Shown in pieces: positions 35,251-44,160 of a stretch of DNA of 64,000 nt (its first letter is position 1; the number at the start of each line of letters is the position of its first letter). The DNA comes from an uncultured Balneola sp. (GTDB lineage: Bacteria > Bacteroidota > Rhodothermia > Balneolales > Balneolaceae). The notes beneath the pieces were generated by a model. The model saw only the letters and a list, made by a program, of their open reading frames with translations, was not told the DNA's origin and did no database searches. Location: the NCBI GenBank assembly GCA_913058495.1, contig CAJXQC010000014.1, positions 1-64,000 of the forward strand, given 5' to 3'. The position numbers were made by a program, and so were the translations under genes.

Positions 35251-38200
35251 TGAAAAAGGTTCTGTCCATATTAATCTTGTTCTTTTCTCTCGGAATTCAC
35301 TCTGTTTATTCTCAGACCAGCCCGCTTTATTACGATTATTCTCACAACCACCTGGAATGGTTTACTATTGAAAGCGATCATTTTCTAATTCACTTTCAGG
35401 AAGGCAACAGCCGGTCTGCAAAAGTAACTGCCCGAATCGCAGAAGAGATCTATACTCCCATTACAGAGTTATATCAGCTTGAACCTGATCAGAAAGTAAG
35501 TATCGTGCTTAAAGACAGGGATGATTATTCTAACGGAGCAGCTTACTTTTTTGATAATAAGATCGATATATGGCTTCCGGCTTTAGACACTCCACTTCGT
35601 GGAACACATAACTGGCTACGAAACGTAATTACACATGAGTTTACTCATATCGTTCAAATACAGAAAGCCATCAAAGGGAAACGCAAATATCCCATTTCGT
35701 ACATTCAGTGGTTAAGTTATGAAGATGTTCGAAGACCTGACGTGTTGTATGGTTTTCCGAATGGAATTGCCACCCTCCCCTTTGCTACTATCAATGTTCC
35801 TGCGTGGTTGGCCGAAGGTACAGCTCAATATCAACGCCAAGGGTTACTTTATGAAACATGGGATTCGCATCGTGATATGATTTTGCGTACAAGAATTTTA
35901 TCTGATACCTACTTCAGTCTGGAAGAAATGGGAACATTTTCCTCAAAAACCAGCATTGAAAGAGAAACGGTTTACAATCAGGGGTTTGCTTTTGTGATCT
36001 ATCTGGTAGACCTCTTTGGAGAAGATGTTATCAGAGAAATATCAGCTGCACTTGCACAAAGAGGAGTATTTAATGTAGCCGAAGCCATTGAAATTGCAAC
36101 AGGAATTCCGGGCAAATTGGTCTTTGAGGATTGGATAGCTGATCGAAAGCAATTCTATTCAAAAGCTATTGAAGGTTTAAACATTACCAAAAGTGACTAT
36201 GTTGAAAAAGAGGGTTTCTTCAATTTTTATCCTAAAGTTTCACCTGATGGAAACTCAGTAGCATACCTTTCTAATAAAGGCAGGGATTATAGCCTGGCTT
36301 CACTTTATCTAAAAAATAAAAATGGAACTAAGGAAATAGCTCAGGTTTCAAATCAGCTTTTTGATCAGCATCAGCAACATACATCAGCAACTGAAAAGCC
36401 TTTGATCATATTCCTTGCTACCTCATATTCTTTCTCTGCTGATGGAAAAAACATAGCTTACTCCGTTAACAAAGCTACCAGGTATGGGGAATCATATCGT
36501 GATATTTTTATTTATGACTTGGAAACTGAGGAACACACCAAGCTTACCAACGGAGCTAGAATAGAATCACCTGCATGGAGCCCTCATGGAGCTGATATTG
36601 CAGCTATCCAGTATAACAAGGGAACACAGAATCTGATACTTTTAGATCCTGAATCCAGTGAAACAATTCGTCTGACTTCTTATCAAAACGGCGAAACTTT
36701 GTATACACCTGTTTGGAGTCCGGATGGAAACGCGATCTACTTTGCATATGCCGACCGGGGCAATCGTTCTATCCTTAAGTATAGTTTAACAACTAAAACT
36801 GTTGAACCGGTCATAGCCAATGAATTCATTGATTCCCGGGACCCTTTTATTTCCAAGGACGGGAAAAATATATTTTACTCAAGTGATGAAAACGGAATAT
36901 TCAATATCCACAAAATGGATATAGAAACCGGAGTCTCGGAGCAGGTTACAAATGTAGTCGGTGGTGCTTTTATGCCATTCAAAGACAATAGCGAAAACCT
37001 GTACTATTCTGAGTATGAAGCTGATGGATATAAGATCAAAAAGCATCTGCTCGATTCCATGAAAAGAGAACTCACAACTTACAATCCCATATATTCTGAA
37101 ACTGAATCTTTTCCGGTTTCAGATTCTTTTACTCAGTTAAATAACTTTGATGATAGAGATCTTACTGAATTCACTCCTTCAGAACATGCTGTAGCAGATA
37201 CGGGTTCTTATAAATTCGAAATGAGTACAACTGGAGCAGAAGATGACTATTCTTACCGTGAATATGATGACACTTTTACGGACTTTTCATTTTTTCCGAT
37301 AATCCGTTTCGATAACTATTCAAAATTAAATGGCAGTAACGGGTCTCTTATTAAAAACGGAAAGTTTGGCAAACTTGGTGAAAATCTTCTTCGTGATGTT
37401 AAACCGGGTGTCTATTTTGCTTCTCGAGATGTGTTAGACAAGTTAAGTATTTTTGGGGGAGCGATGCTTGGTGTCGGCTCTCTTCCGGCAGAAAGCATCG
37501 GAGGCTTTTTTAAGCCAAACCGTCTTTTTGAATTGGACCGGGATCTTTTTCTAATCGCAGAATACCGTGGACTTCCCTTTATTAAAAGAAGCTGGTCTCC
37601 TACTGTTTCTCTTGAACTTTATAATCTTCGGAGAAATGTTAAAGACGGTTTACAAATTGAAGAGTTTCCATGTACTTCCTGTGCTCAAAAAGATACAGTA
37701 AACGTTGATATTGCTTATCAGATATGGGAAGCCAACCTGTTCTTCAGAAGTAAGCTTAGTCGGCGTTCTTTGCTTGAATTTGGAATTGGTTATAGTCCAT
37801 ACAGAGTTGAAACGGATAATTTTTATTCTAACGAGTTGCAGGCCTTTATAACAGGTTCGTCTTCAGAGTACTTTAAAGGAACTACTTTATCAGCTTCTTA
37901 TACAGTAGATTATTATGAGTTTACTACAGATGCTGACATTGCACCCATCGGTTTAAAAGGCTATCTGCGCTATCAATACCAGCCCGGTAAATTACTGGAA
38001 GAATATGATATTGAAGACGGCTCGTTGGTTCCAATATTCAAAACTTCAAAAAATCATTCTACAGAGTTTCATGTACGATATGGGTTCAAGCTAGCTTCCG
38101 GTCAGGCACTACAAGCCAGAGCAAGAGGCTTTGCTTATTTCAATAACCCGAATGATTCTTTTTACACTGATTATATTGGTGGGTTTCTTGGCATGCGGAG

Positions 38201-38591
38201 TTATCCCTATTTTGCATTAGGTGGAGACAGAACTGCGTTTACAAGTCTCTCATATTTTGTACCAATCTTTAAAAATATTACCAAGCAAGCAGGACCTTAT
38301 ACCCTTGATAAGCTGTATGCAAGAATATTTTTTGAAGCCGGAAATGCATGGAATTCACCTTTTGGAACAAGTAATTCGCTTAAAACGGGTATTGGTACAG
38401 AACTCAGATTAGCGATGAATGGATATTATCTATTTCCCTTAAAGCTTTTTGTAAGTGCTTCATATGGATTCAATGAATTTCAACTGACACTCCCTGATGA
38501 ATTTGTTACAGGAACAGGAAATAATACTGTTACCTATGGCCATGAACTCCTATTCCATTTTGGATTAACTTTTGATTTCGAACTGCTATGA
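35250..38591 (+). CDS. Exported gluzincin-like peptidase with beta-propeller and outer membrane barrel
   Basis: The 1113-residue product has a signal peptide (ILILFFSLGIHSVYSQ). A peptidase MA-like domain (about 30-300) carries zinc motif His129-E-F-T-His133 and the third ligand Glu189 (AWLAEGTAQY). About six PD40/TolB-type propeller blades follow (about 320-610: VSPDGNSVAYLSNKG, WSPDGNAIYFAYAD, ISKDGKNIFYSSDENG). The C-terminal part (about 690-1113) looks like a BamA/TamA-type barrel (GGDRTAFTSLSYFVPIF, ARIFFEAGNAWN, LLFHFGLTFDFELL). Unlike its upstream neighbour, the metal site is complete. It is translationally coupled to both neighbours (TAATG before, ATGA after). Confidence 0.8.
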   Translation: MKKVLSILILFFSLGIHSVYSQTSPLYYDYSHNHLEWFTIESDHFLIHFQEGNSRSAKVTARIAEEIYTPITELYQLEPDQKVSIVLKDRDDYSNGAAYFFDNKIDIWLPALDTPLRGTHNWLRNVITHEFTHIVQIQKAIKGKRKYPISYIQWLSYEDVRRPDVLYGFPNGIATLPFATINVPAWLAEGTAQYQRQGLLYETWDSHRDMILRTRILSDTYFSLEEMGTFSSKTSIERETVYNQGFAFVIYLVDLFGEDVIREISAALAQRGVFNVAEAIEIATGIPGKLVFEDWIADRKQFYSKAIEGLNITKSDYVEKEGFFNFYPKVSPDGNSVAYLSNKGRDYSLASLYLKNKNGTKEIAQVSNQLFDQHQQHTSATEKPLIIFLATSYSFSADGKNIAYSVNKATRYGESYRDIFIYDLETEEHTKLTNGARIESPAWSPHGADIAAIQYNKGTQNLILLDPESSETIRLTSYQNGETLYTPVWSPDGNAIYFAYADRGNRSILKYSLTTKTVEPVIANEFIDSRDPFISKDGKNIFYSSDENGIFNIHKMDIETGVSEQVTNVVGGAFMPFKDNSENLYYSEYEADGYKIKKHLLDSMKRELTTYNPIYSETESFPVSDSFTQLNNFDDRDLTEFTPSEHAVADTGSYKFEMSTTGAEDDYSYREYDDTFTDFSFFPIIRFDNYSKLNGSNGSLIKNGKFGKLGENLLRDVKPGVYFASRDVLDKLSIFGGAMLGVGSLPAESIGGFFKPNRLFELDRDLFLIAEYRGLPFIKRSWSPTVSLELYNLRRNVKDGLQIEEFPCTSCAQKDTVNVDIAYQIWEANLFFRSKLSRRSLLEFGIGYSPYRVETDNFYSNELQAFITGSSSEYFKGTTLSASYTVDYYEFTTDADIAPIGLKGYLRYQYQPGKLLEEYDIEDGSLVPIFKTSKNHSTEFHVRYGFKLASGQALQARARGFAYFNNPNDSFYTDYIGGFLGMRSYPYFALGGDRTAFTSLSYFVPIFKNITKQAGPYTLDKLYARIFFEAGNAWNSPFGTSNSLKTGIGTELRLAMNGYYLFPLKLFVSASYGFNEFQLTLPDEFVTGTGNNTVTYGHELLFHFGLTFDFELL

Positions 38592-39535
38592 AAAATCTGA
38601 TTTTAATATTATTTACTTCAGCCATGTTCTCTGGTGTTAACTTCGCTCAACTAAAATCCGATCTTGCCGGTAATATTGTAATCGTTGAAGAATCTTCTGT
38701 TTCAAAAAATATTTCTATCAGTGATTTTTCATTCCAACCAGCTTCTGAAGGATTCAGAGGCACATTGCAGACACAATCGGGAATTGCATTCTTATCCTCT
38801 GCTATACTGCCCGGCTCTGCGCAAGCAGCTAACGGCAAGTGGGCAAGAGCAGGAATTTATCTTGCTACCGAGGCTTTCAGTATTTTCTATTATATAAACC
38901 GAAACAATGTAGCCAAAGATCAGGAACGAGCTTATGAAGCTTTCACGCATAAAGAATGGAGCGTAGTTGCTTATGCTCAATGGCTGATTGGATATTATGA
39001 TAATAATGGATTGTCACATGATAAGCTGGATCAACTCAGAACAATGGTTGGTGGTTTAAATCCTGATTTTTCTGATACAAGAAATGACTGGAGTAAGGTA
39101 AATATCAGACTTCTTCAACAGATCGAAAGAGAAACCAAATTAGTTTGTGGGAATTGTGGAAACGGAGATTTCTCACACGTTCTTCCCTCTTACGGGTCTC
39201 AACAATATTATGAATTGATTAGCAAATACTATCAGTTTGAAGGTGGTTGGTCAGATTTTTATGCTGAAAATGTTGCGGTGAATAACCCAAATTATGATTA
39301 TCTCTACGATAATGAAGGCGACCTTGCTTCTCCATTATTTTTACTTGGTACTGAACGAGCCGACCGTTTTAACAATAATTATCGTCGCGCAGGGAACATT
39401 TTGAATCTATTAGTGATAAACCATGTAGTTTCAGCCTTTGACGCTCTCTTTTCTGTGAAACTGAAAAATGCCAGAGTTCAAGCTTCGGCAGATATGATGC
39501 GAGCTGATTCATTTTCACTAACCTTACACTTTTAA
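38588..39535 (+). CDS. Exported protein of unknown function (DUF5683-like motif)
   Basis: The 315-residue product has a signal peptide (LILFTSAMFSGVNFAQ). The segment SAILPGSAQAANGKWARAGIYLATEA resembles the SxxLPGxGQxYNGK motif of DUF5683-type membrane proteins, and hydrophobic segments follow (AFSIFYYINRN, WSVVAYAQWLIGYY). A CGNCG motif lies near residue 182. The start overlaps the upstream stop by 4 bp (ATGA), so it is tied to the propeller-barrel protein. I cannot assign a function. Confidence 0.6.
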   Translation: MKNLILILFTSAMFSGVNFAQLKSDLAGNIVIVEESSVSKNISISDFSFQPASEGFRGTLQTQSGIAFLSSAILPGSAQAANGKWARAGIYLATEAFSIFYYINRNNVAKDQERAYEAFTHKEWSVVAYAQWLIGYYDNNGLSHDKLDQLRTMVGGLNPDFSDTRNDWSKVNIRLLQQIERETKLVCGNCGNGDFSHVLPSYGSQQYYELISKYYQFEGGWSDFYAENVAVNNPNYDYLYDNEGDLASPLFLLGTERADRFNNNYRRAGNILNLLVINHVVSAFDALFSVKLKNARVQASADMMRADSFSLTLHF

Positions 39536-39546
39536 CATCGTCTGTA

Positions 39547-40395
39547 ATGCCGTACTTTTCGAATATGCTCAAACGGATATTCACAAGTAAAAAATTCTAT
39601 TTTTCCATTCTGGGACTCGTTCTATTCGGCTCACTCTTTCTTCTCTTTTTTGATAAAGTGGTAATGCCGGGCTACACGAACTATTATGAAGGATTAACAG
39701 TACCGGATTTAACAAGACTTACTCTCGAAGAAGCTGAACAAGAGTTAATCAGCATTGGTCTCAGATATGAAGTAGCAGACAGACGTGCTAACTCTGCTTT
39801 TCCTGCAAACTATGTGATTGACCAACAACCTGCGGCCAATACTATTGTTAAGCCGAACCGAAAAATTTATCTAACAGTAAATACAGAAGTAAAACCTGTA
39901 GTTGTGGTTCCGAATGTGGTAAGTCTTTCCATTCGAAATGCTCAAATTCAATTACAAAACTACGGTCTTGAAGTAGGATCAACCAGTTACGAATCTTCCC
40001 GATTCAAAAATGTGATCTTGCGTCAATCAATCCCCCAAGGTGATACAGTTGCTAAAGGGACAACTATTGATCTTGTTGTAAGTGATGGTTTGGGTAATAA
40101 GATTGTAACTATACCTGAAATTATTGGGTTAAGGCTTCCACAAGCTCAATTAAAACTTCGTGAAGCAGGACTCCGATTAGGTGAAATACGATTCCGTCCG
40201 ATTAAAGATGTTACCCCGAATACGGTTCTGGAATACACGCCAAACGTAGCTGAAATTATTGAAGGAGAAACTATAGATCTGGTTATTTCTGAGCGTTTTG
40301 AAGCTATTGAACCTGATGAAGGTGGAGTAGTGAATATTGACTCTACCGGTACTCCAATCCCAAAACAACTTCCACAACCAAATAAAAAAGACTAA
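39547..40395 (+). CDS. Membrane-anchored protein with three PASTA domains
   Basis: The 282-residue product has an N-terminal transmembrane helix (about 17-37, FYFSILGLVLFGSLFLLFF). Three PASTA domains follow (about 48-112, 115-182, 186-256: TVPDLTRLTLEEAEQELISIGL, VVPNVVSLSIRNAQIQLQNYGL, TIPEIIGLRLPQAQLKLREAGL), then an acidic/proline tail. PASTA domains bind peptidoglycan or beta-lactams. They usually sit on Ser/Thr kinases or PBPs, but here there is no kinase domain. An alternative start is Met7 at 39565. The stop overlaps the rpe ATG (TAATG). Confidence 0.88.
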   Translation: MPYFSNMLKRIFTSKKFYFSILGLVLFGSLFLLFFDKVVMPGYTNYYEGLTVPDLTRLTLEEAEQELISIGLRYEVADRRANSAFPANYVIDQQPAANTIVKPNRKIYLTVNTEVKPVVVVPNVVSLSIRNAQIQLQNYGLEVGSTSYESSRFKNVILRQSIPQGDTVAKGTTIDLVVSDGLGNKIVTIPEIIGLRLPQAQLKLREAGLRLGEIRFRPIKDVTPNTVLEYTPNVAEIIEGETIDLVISERFEAIEPDEGGVVNIDSTGTPIPKQLPQPNKKD

Positions 40396-41066
40396 TGGAT
40401 TTTCAACTTCCCATCTTGGCACCATCAATTCTGGCAGCAGATTTCACTCAACTTGGAAGTGATATTAAAGACTGTGTAGATGGCGGAGTGACTTGGATTC
40501 ACTGTGATATCATGGATGGTCATTTTGTGCCAAATATCAGTTACGGACCAAGTATCGTGAAAGCTGCAAAAAAATCTGCTCCTGAAGCTTTTATGGATGT
40601 TCATTTAATGATTGAAGATCCCGATAAATTCGTGGATGATTATGTACAAGCCGGTGCTGATCTTATATCTGTTCATTATGAAGCCTGCCCTCATTTACAC
40701 CGATCTATTCAGAACATAAAGAAGCATGGGATTATGGCAGGAGTGGTTGTAAATCCAGCCACCTCTTTATTTAATATCGAACCCATTCTTGAATATGTTG
40801 ATCTGGTTTTGATCATGAGTGTAAACCCGGGTTTTGGTGGACAAAGCTTTATTGAATCCAGCTATGAAAAAATTCAGGAACTTGCTGATCTGCGAGATGC
40901 AGGTGGACATGGTTTTTTAATCGAAATTGATGGTGGTGTCTCACTCAAAAATATCGAAAAAGTAGCTGAAGCCGGGGCTGATGTGCTTGTGGCAGGTAGC
41001 AGTGTTTTTAAAGCAGACGATATTACAGCCAGAGTTAATGAGTTGATGGGTAAGCTTGAAAGCTGA
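40395..41066 (+). CDS. rpe: Ribulose-phosphate 3-epimerase
   Basis: The 223-residue TIM-barrel protein has all family landmarks: LAPSILAADFTQLG, VTWIHCDIMDGHFVPNISYGP, DVHLMIEDPD, LVLIMSVNPGFGGQSFI, IEIDGGVS and VLVAGSSVF. It interconverts ribulose 5-phosphate and xylulose 5-phosphate in the pentose phosphate pathway. Its start is coupled to the PASTA gene, so it may share the long porU transcript. Confidence 0.97.
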   Translation: MDFQLPILAPSILAADFTQLGSDIKDCVDGGVTWIHCDIMDGHFVPNISYGPSIVKAAKKSAPEAFMDVHLMIEDPDKFVDDYVQAGADLISVHYEACPHLHRSIQNIKKHGIMAGVVVNPATSLFNIEPILEYVDLVLIMSVNPGFGGQSFIESSYEKIQELADLRDAGGHGFLIEIDGGVSLKNIEKVAEAGADVLVAGSSVFKADDITARVNELMGKLES

Positions 41067-41156
41067 TAGCGAGCTTAATTTTTCTTATCTTTACTGCTTA
41101 ATTCTAACTCAATTCAAAGTTCCATCGAAGACGAACGTACCCTCTTAGAACAAGTC

Positions 41157-42104
41157 GTGGATATTTCCGGCTCCGACCCGGTTTCACTATTCGGATTACA
41201 CGACAAAAATATTCAGATTCTGGATAGATCATTCCCGGAAGTGAAGATCAATGCCCGTGGTAATCGTGTTAAAGTAATTGGCTCCAGCGAAGAAGTTGAT
41301 CTGGTAAAGAATATCATTGAAGGTATGATAGGTGTTGCTGATCGCAAAGGCTCTGTTTCCGAAAACGAAGTTAAAACGCTGATCACTCTTAAATCAGGTG
41401 AAAGAAAAGCCAGAACTCCTCTTCCTAAAAATATCAAAGAAGGCGACCTGATTCTTTATACTTATGATGGGATTCCTGTTCATGCTAAAACTCCCGGACA
41501 GAAACGAATCGTTACCACATCAAACCAGAGTGATATCCTTTTTTCAATTGGTCCTGCCGGAACCGGAAAAACGTACACTTCTGTTGCTCTTGCAGTAAAA
41601 GCGATGAAGGAACAACGAGTAAAAAAGATCATCCTTGCAAGACCTGCTGTTGAAGCCGGAGAAAGTTTAGGTTTCTTACCCGGAGATCTGAAGGAAAAGA
41701 TCGATCCTTATCTTCGCCCACTTTATGATGCTTTGGAAGACATGATCGAGCCCGATAAACTCGATTATTATCTCACCAAGAATATGATCGAAATTGCCCC
41801 ACTGGCGTATATGCGAGGTAGAACCTTGAACAATGCATTTGTGATTCTGGATGAAGCTCAGAATGCTACTAATGCTCAAATGAAGATGTTTCTTACCAGA
41901 ATCGGGTTCAATAGTCGTGCGATCATTACCGGAGATGTTACCCAAACCGATCTTCCCAGAAAACAAGAGTCAGGTTTGATCACAGTTCAGGATATTTTAA
42001 AAGATGTGGACGGAATTGATTTCGTATATCTGAGTGAAGAAGATGTTGTACGCCATAAGCTGGTGAAGGATATTATCAACGCCTACGAAAAGTTTGAATC
42101 ATAA
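41157..42104 (+). CDS. PhoH-family P-loop ATPase
   Basis: From the GTG at 41157 the product has 315 residues. It has a KH-like N-terminal part (VKINARGNRVKVIGSSEEVD) and the PhoH ATPase core: Walker A G132-P-A-G-T-G-K-T139, ILARPAVEAGESLGFLPGDLKEKIDPYLRPLYDAL, and Walker B VILDEAQNATNAQMKMFLTRIG. PhoH-like proteins are linked to RNA metabolism. The frame stays open and protein-like for 26 codons upstream (SIQSSIEDERTLLEQV) without ATG, GTG or TTG, so translation may begin earlier at a rare codon such as the ATT at 41112. Confidence 0.92.
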   Translation: MDISGSDPVSLFGLHDKNIQILDRSFPEVKINARGNRVKVIGSSEEVDLVKNIIEGMIGVADRKGSVSENEVKTLITLKSGERKARTPLPKNIKEGDLILYTYDGIPVHAKTPGQKRIVTTSNQSDILFSIGPAGTGKTYTSVALAVKAMKEQRVKKIILARPAVEAGESLGFLPGDLKEKIDPYLRPLYDALEDMIEPDKLDYYLTKNMIEIAPLAYMRGRTLNNAFVILDEAQNATNAQMKMFLTRIGFNSRAIITGDVTQTDLPRKQESGLITVQDILKDVDGIDFVYLSEEDVVRHKLVKDIINAYEKFES

Positions 42105-42106
42105 CT

Positions 42107-42138
42107 GTTGCAAAGTATCTTAGTGACACAGTAACAAA
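42107..42138 (-). repeat. TGTCAC-family repeat, left of the IVP gene
   Basis: Read on the minus strand, this stretch matches the start of the repeats at 42524 and 61845 (TTTGTTACTGTGTCACT against TTTGTCACTCAGTCACA). AGTGACACAGT (42122-42132) is a near-perfect inverted copy of ACTATGTCACT at 42552-42562, and GTTGCAAAG (42107-42115) is inverted at 42528-42536. Confidence 0.55.
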
Positions 42139-42148
42139 GTAAGTGATT

Positions 42149-42502
42149 ATGATTAAAACATTTCGAGACTTAAAAATCTGGCAGCAATCCATGGAGTTGG
42201 TGACTGAGATATATCGCGCTACATCTTCTTTTCCTGAGGAAGAAAAATACGGATTAACATCGCAGTTGAGAAGATCATCAGTTTCAATACCTTCAAATAT
42301 ATCTGAGGGCTTTGGAAGAAACTCTCAGGGAGACTTTAAAAGATTCGTGAACATTTCAATGGGCTCGCTATTCGAATTACAAACTCAAATCGAAGTAGCC
42401 AAAAACTTAGAATTCATCTCCAAAGAAATTTTTGAAAACCTATACGATAACTCACGAGAAATAGAGCGCATGATGAGTAGCTTTATCAGAACATTAAAAT
42501 AA
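42149..42502 (+). CDS. Four-helix-bundle protein of the 23S rRNA intervening-sequence (IVP) family
   Basis: The 117-residue protein (ATG at 42149; a GTG two codons upstream is possible) has the family signature: FRDLKIWQQSMELVTEIYRAT, FPEEEKYGLTSQLRRSSVSIPSNISEGFGRNS, and ISMGSLFELQTQIEVAKNL. These small basic helical-bundle proteins occur inside 23S rRNA intervening sequences and as scattered single genes that behave as if mobile. Their biochemical role is unclear. It interrupts the phoH-to-hydrolase region and is bracketed by short inverted TGTCAC-type repeats. Confidence 0.9.
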   Translation: MIKTFRDLKIWQQSMELVTEIYRATSSFPEEEKYGLTSQLRRSSVSIPSNISEGFGRNSQGDFKRFVNISMGSLFELQTQIEVAKNLEFISKEIFENLYDNSREIERMMSSFIRTLK

Positions 42503-42523
42503 AAAATCCACTTTGAATTAACG

Positions 42524-42562
42524 GTTGCTTTGCAACTCTGTCACCTCTTACACTATGTCACT
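42524..42562 (+). repeat. TGTCAC-family repeat, right of the IVP gene
   Basis: It contains a small hairpin GTTGC-TTT-GCAAC (42524-42536), then CTCTGTCAC and ATGTCACTT. From 42529 it aligns without gaps to 61845-61880, with about 26 of 36 positions identical. It runs into the ATG of the next gene (42555). Confidence 0.55.
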
Positions 42563-43364
42563 TAATAAAACATACGCAGCTGCACTTTATGAAGGTACTT
42601 TCTCGGTAGGATTAGATAAAAAATTCAATCGTATTTCTAGAGATGATAAACCTGCTAAAGGTGCACTCAAAATTTCTTTGAATCCCTTTTTGATTTCTAC
42701 TCCGGATAAAAAATTTCTTTTTGATTGCGGAATCGGAGTATTTGGCGAAGACACCGGACCTCATGTTATTCGTGAAAACCTGGAAGCACATGATCTGACT
42801 GAGTTTGATATCACAGATGTCGTTTGCAGCCACTTGCATTATGATCATATTGGTGGACTGGCACACAAAGAGAATGGATATTGGGAGCTTACTTTTCCTG
42901 AAGCTAAAATCTGGGTTTCGAAAAAAGGCTGGGAAAAGGTAATGAACAAAGAAGTGTATTACGATGAAGAAAAAACGGAGTTCGTTTCTTTCATTGATGC
43001 TAAAGCTGATCTTCACTTTTTGGATGCAGAAGATGAAGCTTATCCGGAATTAAAAGTGGAAAAGATCGGCGGTCATACAGAATTTCATCAGGTTCTTCTT
43101 TTTAATGACGGAGAGAATAAGTTTATGCAAGCCGGTGATGTGATCGCTACCCGAAGCCAAGTGAATCGAAAATTTGCTGCTAAATATGATTATGACCCTA
43201 AAACCAGTCAACAGCAACGCGAACGATTGGCAAAACTGGCTTTTGATGAAGGTTATACTATTTTAGGCTACCATGACGACAGCACTCCAATTATTAAACT
43301 TACCGGTCACCACGATAAAACCGGATACACTACTGAAGCCATAGATTCTTATGTCCCTGACTGA
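42555..43364 (+). CDS. Metallo-beta-lactamase-fold hydrolase
   Basis: The ATG at 42555 gives 269 residues and a typical start (MSLNKTYAAALYEGTFSVGLDKKF); an in-frame TTG 10 codons upstream lies in repeat sequence and is unlikely. The zinc signature is H93-L-H95-Y-D97-H98 (VVCSHLHYDHIGG), with later ligands in GGHTEFHQV, MQAGDVIA and ILGYHDD. Relatives include lactonases and thioesterase-like enzymes. The substrate is unknown. It overlaps the PNP gene by 14 bp. Confidence 0.88.
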   Translation: MSLNKTYAAALYEGTFSVGLDKKFNRISRDDKPAKGALKISLNPFLISTPDKKFLFDCGIGVFGEDTGPHVIRENLEAHDLTEFDITDVVCSHLHYDHIGGLAHKENGYWELTFPEAKIWVSKKGWEKVMNKEVYYDEEKTEFVSFIDAKADLHFLDAEDEAYPELKVEKIGGHTEFHQVLLFNDGENKFMQAGDVIATRSQVNRKFAAKYDYDPKTSQQQRERLAKLAFDEGYTILGYHDDSTPIIKLTGHHDKTGYTTEAIDSYVPD

Positions 43365-44145
43365 TCATATTTTTGAAATTAAAGACTTTCTTGTTGAAAA
43401 GGGATTTCCCGATAAGATCGAAGCCGTAGTAATATTAGGCTCCGGACTTGGTGATTTCGGGGATGAAATTCAGAATCAAACGGTTATTCCATATTCAGAA
43501 ATTCCAAACTTTCCGCAATCGACCGTACAAGGACATTCAGGAGCTTTGATATTTGGCGAAGTGGAAGGAAAAACCACGTTAGCTTTTTCCGGCCGATTCC
43601 ATTTTTACGAAGGATATGGATTTGATAAAACGGTTATTCCTGTTCATCTGGCGTATGCATTTGATGCTGATAAACTGCTGGTTTCCAATGCCGCCGGTGG
43701 TATAAACCTTGATTTCAGAGTTGGCGATCTGATGGTGATCGAAGATATCATCAAACAGAATATGGATCTGAAAGCAGCTCCTTCTTCTAAAAAGTGGTCG
43801 CTTGATCTTTATCCGGTTGCAGATCGGGTTCAACAAATAGCTCATGATGTTGGAGTAGCTACCAAGCGAGGAACCTATCTTTACGTGAAAGGACCTAACT
43901 ATGAAACCAAAGCAGAGATCAAAGCTTACCGAATGATTGGTGGAGATTCGGTTGGAATGAGTACCGCTCCCGAATTGATGGAAGCTGCCCGACTTGGAAT
44001 TAGATCAGCTGCTGTATCATTGATTACAAACGCGGCAGCTGGAGTAACCGATCAAAAATTAGATCACGCCGAAGTAAAAGAAGCCGCCGAAATGAAAAAA
44101 GGCGAGTTTGCTGAGTTGGTGAAGGGGTTGATTTTATCCTTTTAA
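43351..44145 (+). CDS. Purine-nucleoside phosphorylase
   Basis: The 264-residue product is a trimeric-type PNP: VVILGSGLGDFGDEI, TVQGHSGALIFGEVEGK, SGRFHFYEGYG, LLVSNAAGGIN, GPNYETKAEIKAYRMIGGDSVGMSTAPELMEAARLGI and LITNAAAGV. It cleaves purine nucleosides with phosphate to base and ribose 1-phosphate. The canonical GPxYETPAE has Lys in place of Pro here. The start lies inside the end of the hydrolase gene, so the two are co-translated. Confidence 0.93.
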   Translation: MSLTDHIFEIKDFLVEKGFPDKIEAVVILGSGLGDFGDEIQNQTVIPYSEIPNFPQSTVQGHSGALIFGEVEGKTTLAFSGRFHFYEGYGFDKTVIPVHLAYAFDADKLLVSNAAGGINLDFRVGDLMVIEDIIKQNMDLKAAPSSKKWSLDLYPVADRVQQIAHDVGVATKRGTYLYVKGPNYETKAEIKAYRMIGGDSVGMSTAPELMEAARLGIRSAAVSLITNAAAGVTDQKLDHAEVKEAAEMKKGEFAELVKGLILSF

Positions 44146-44160
44146 TTAATAAATTAACAC

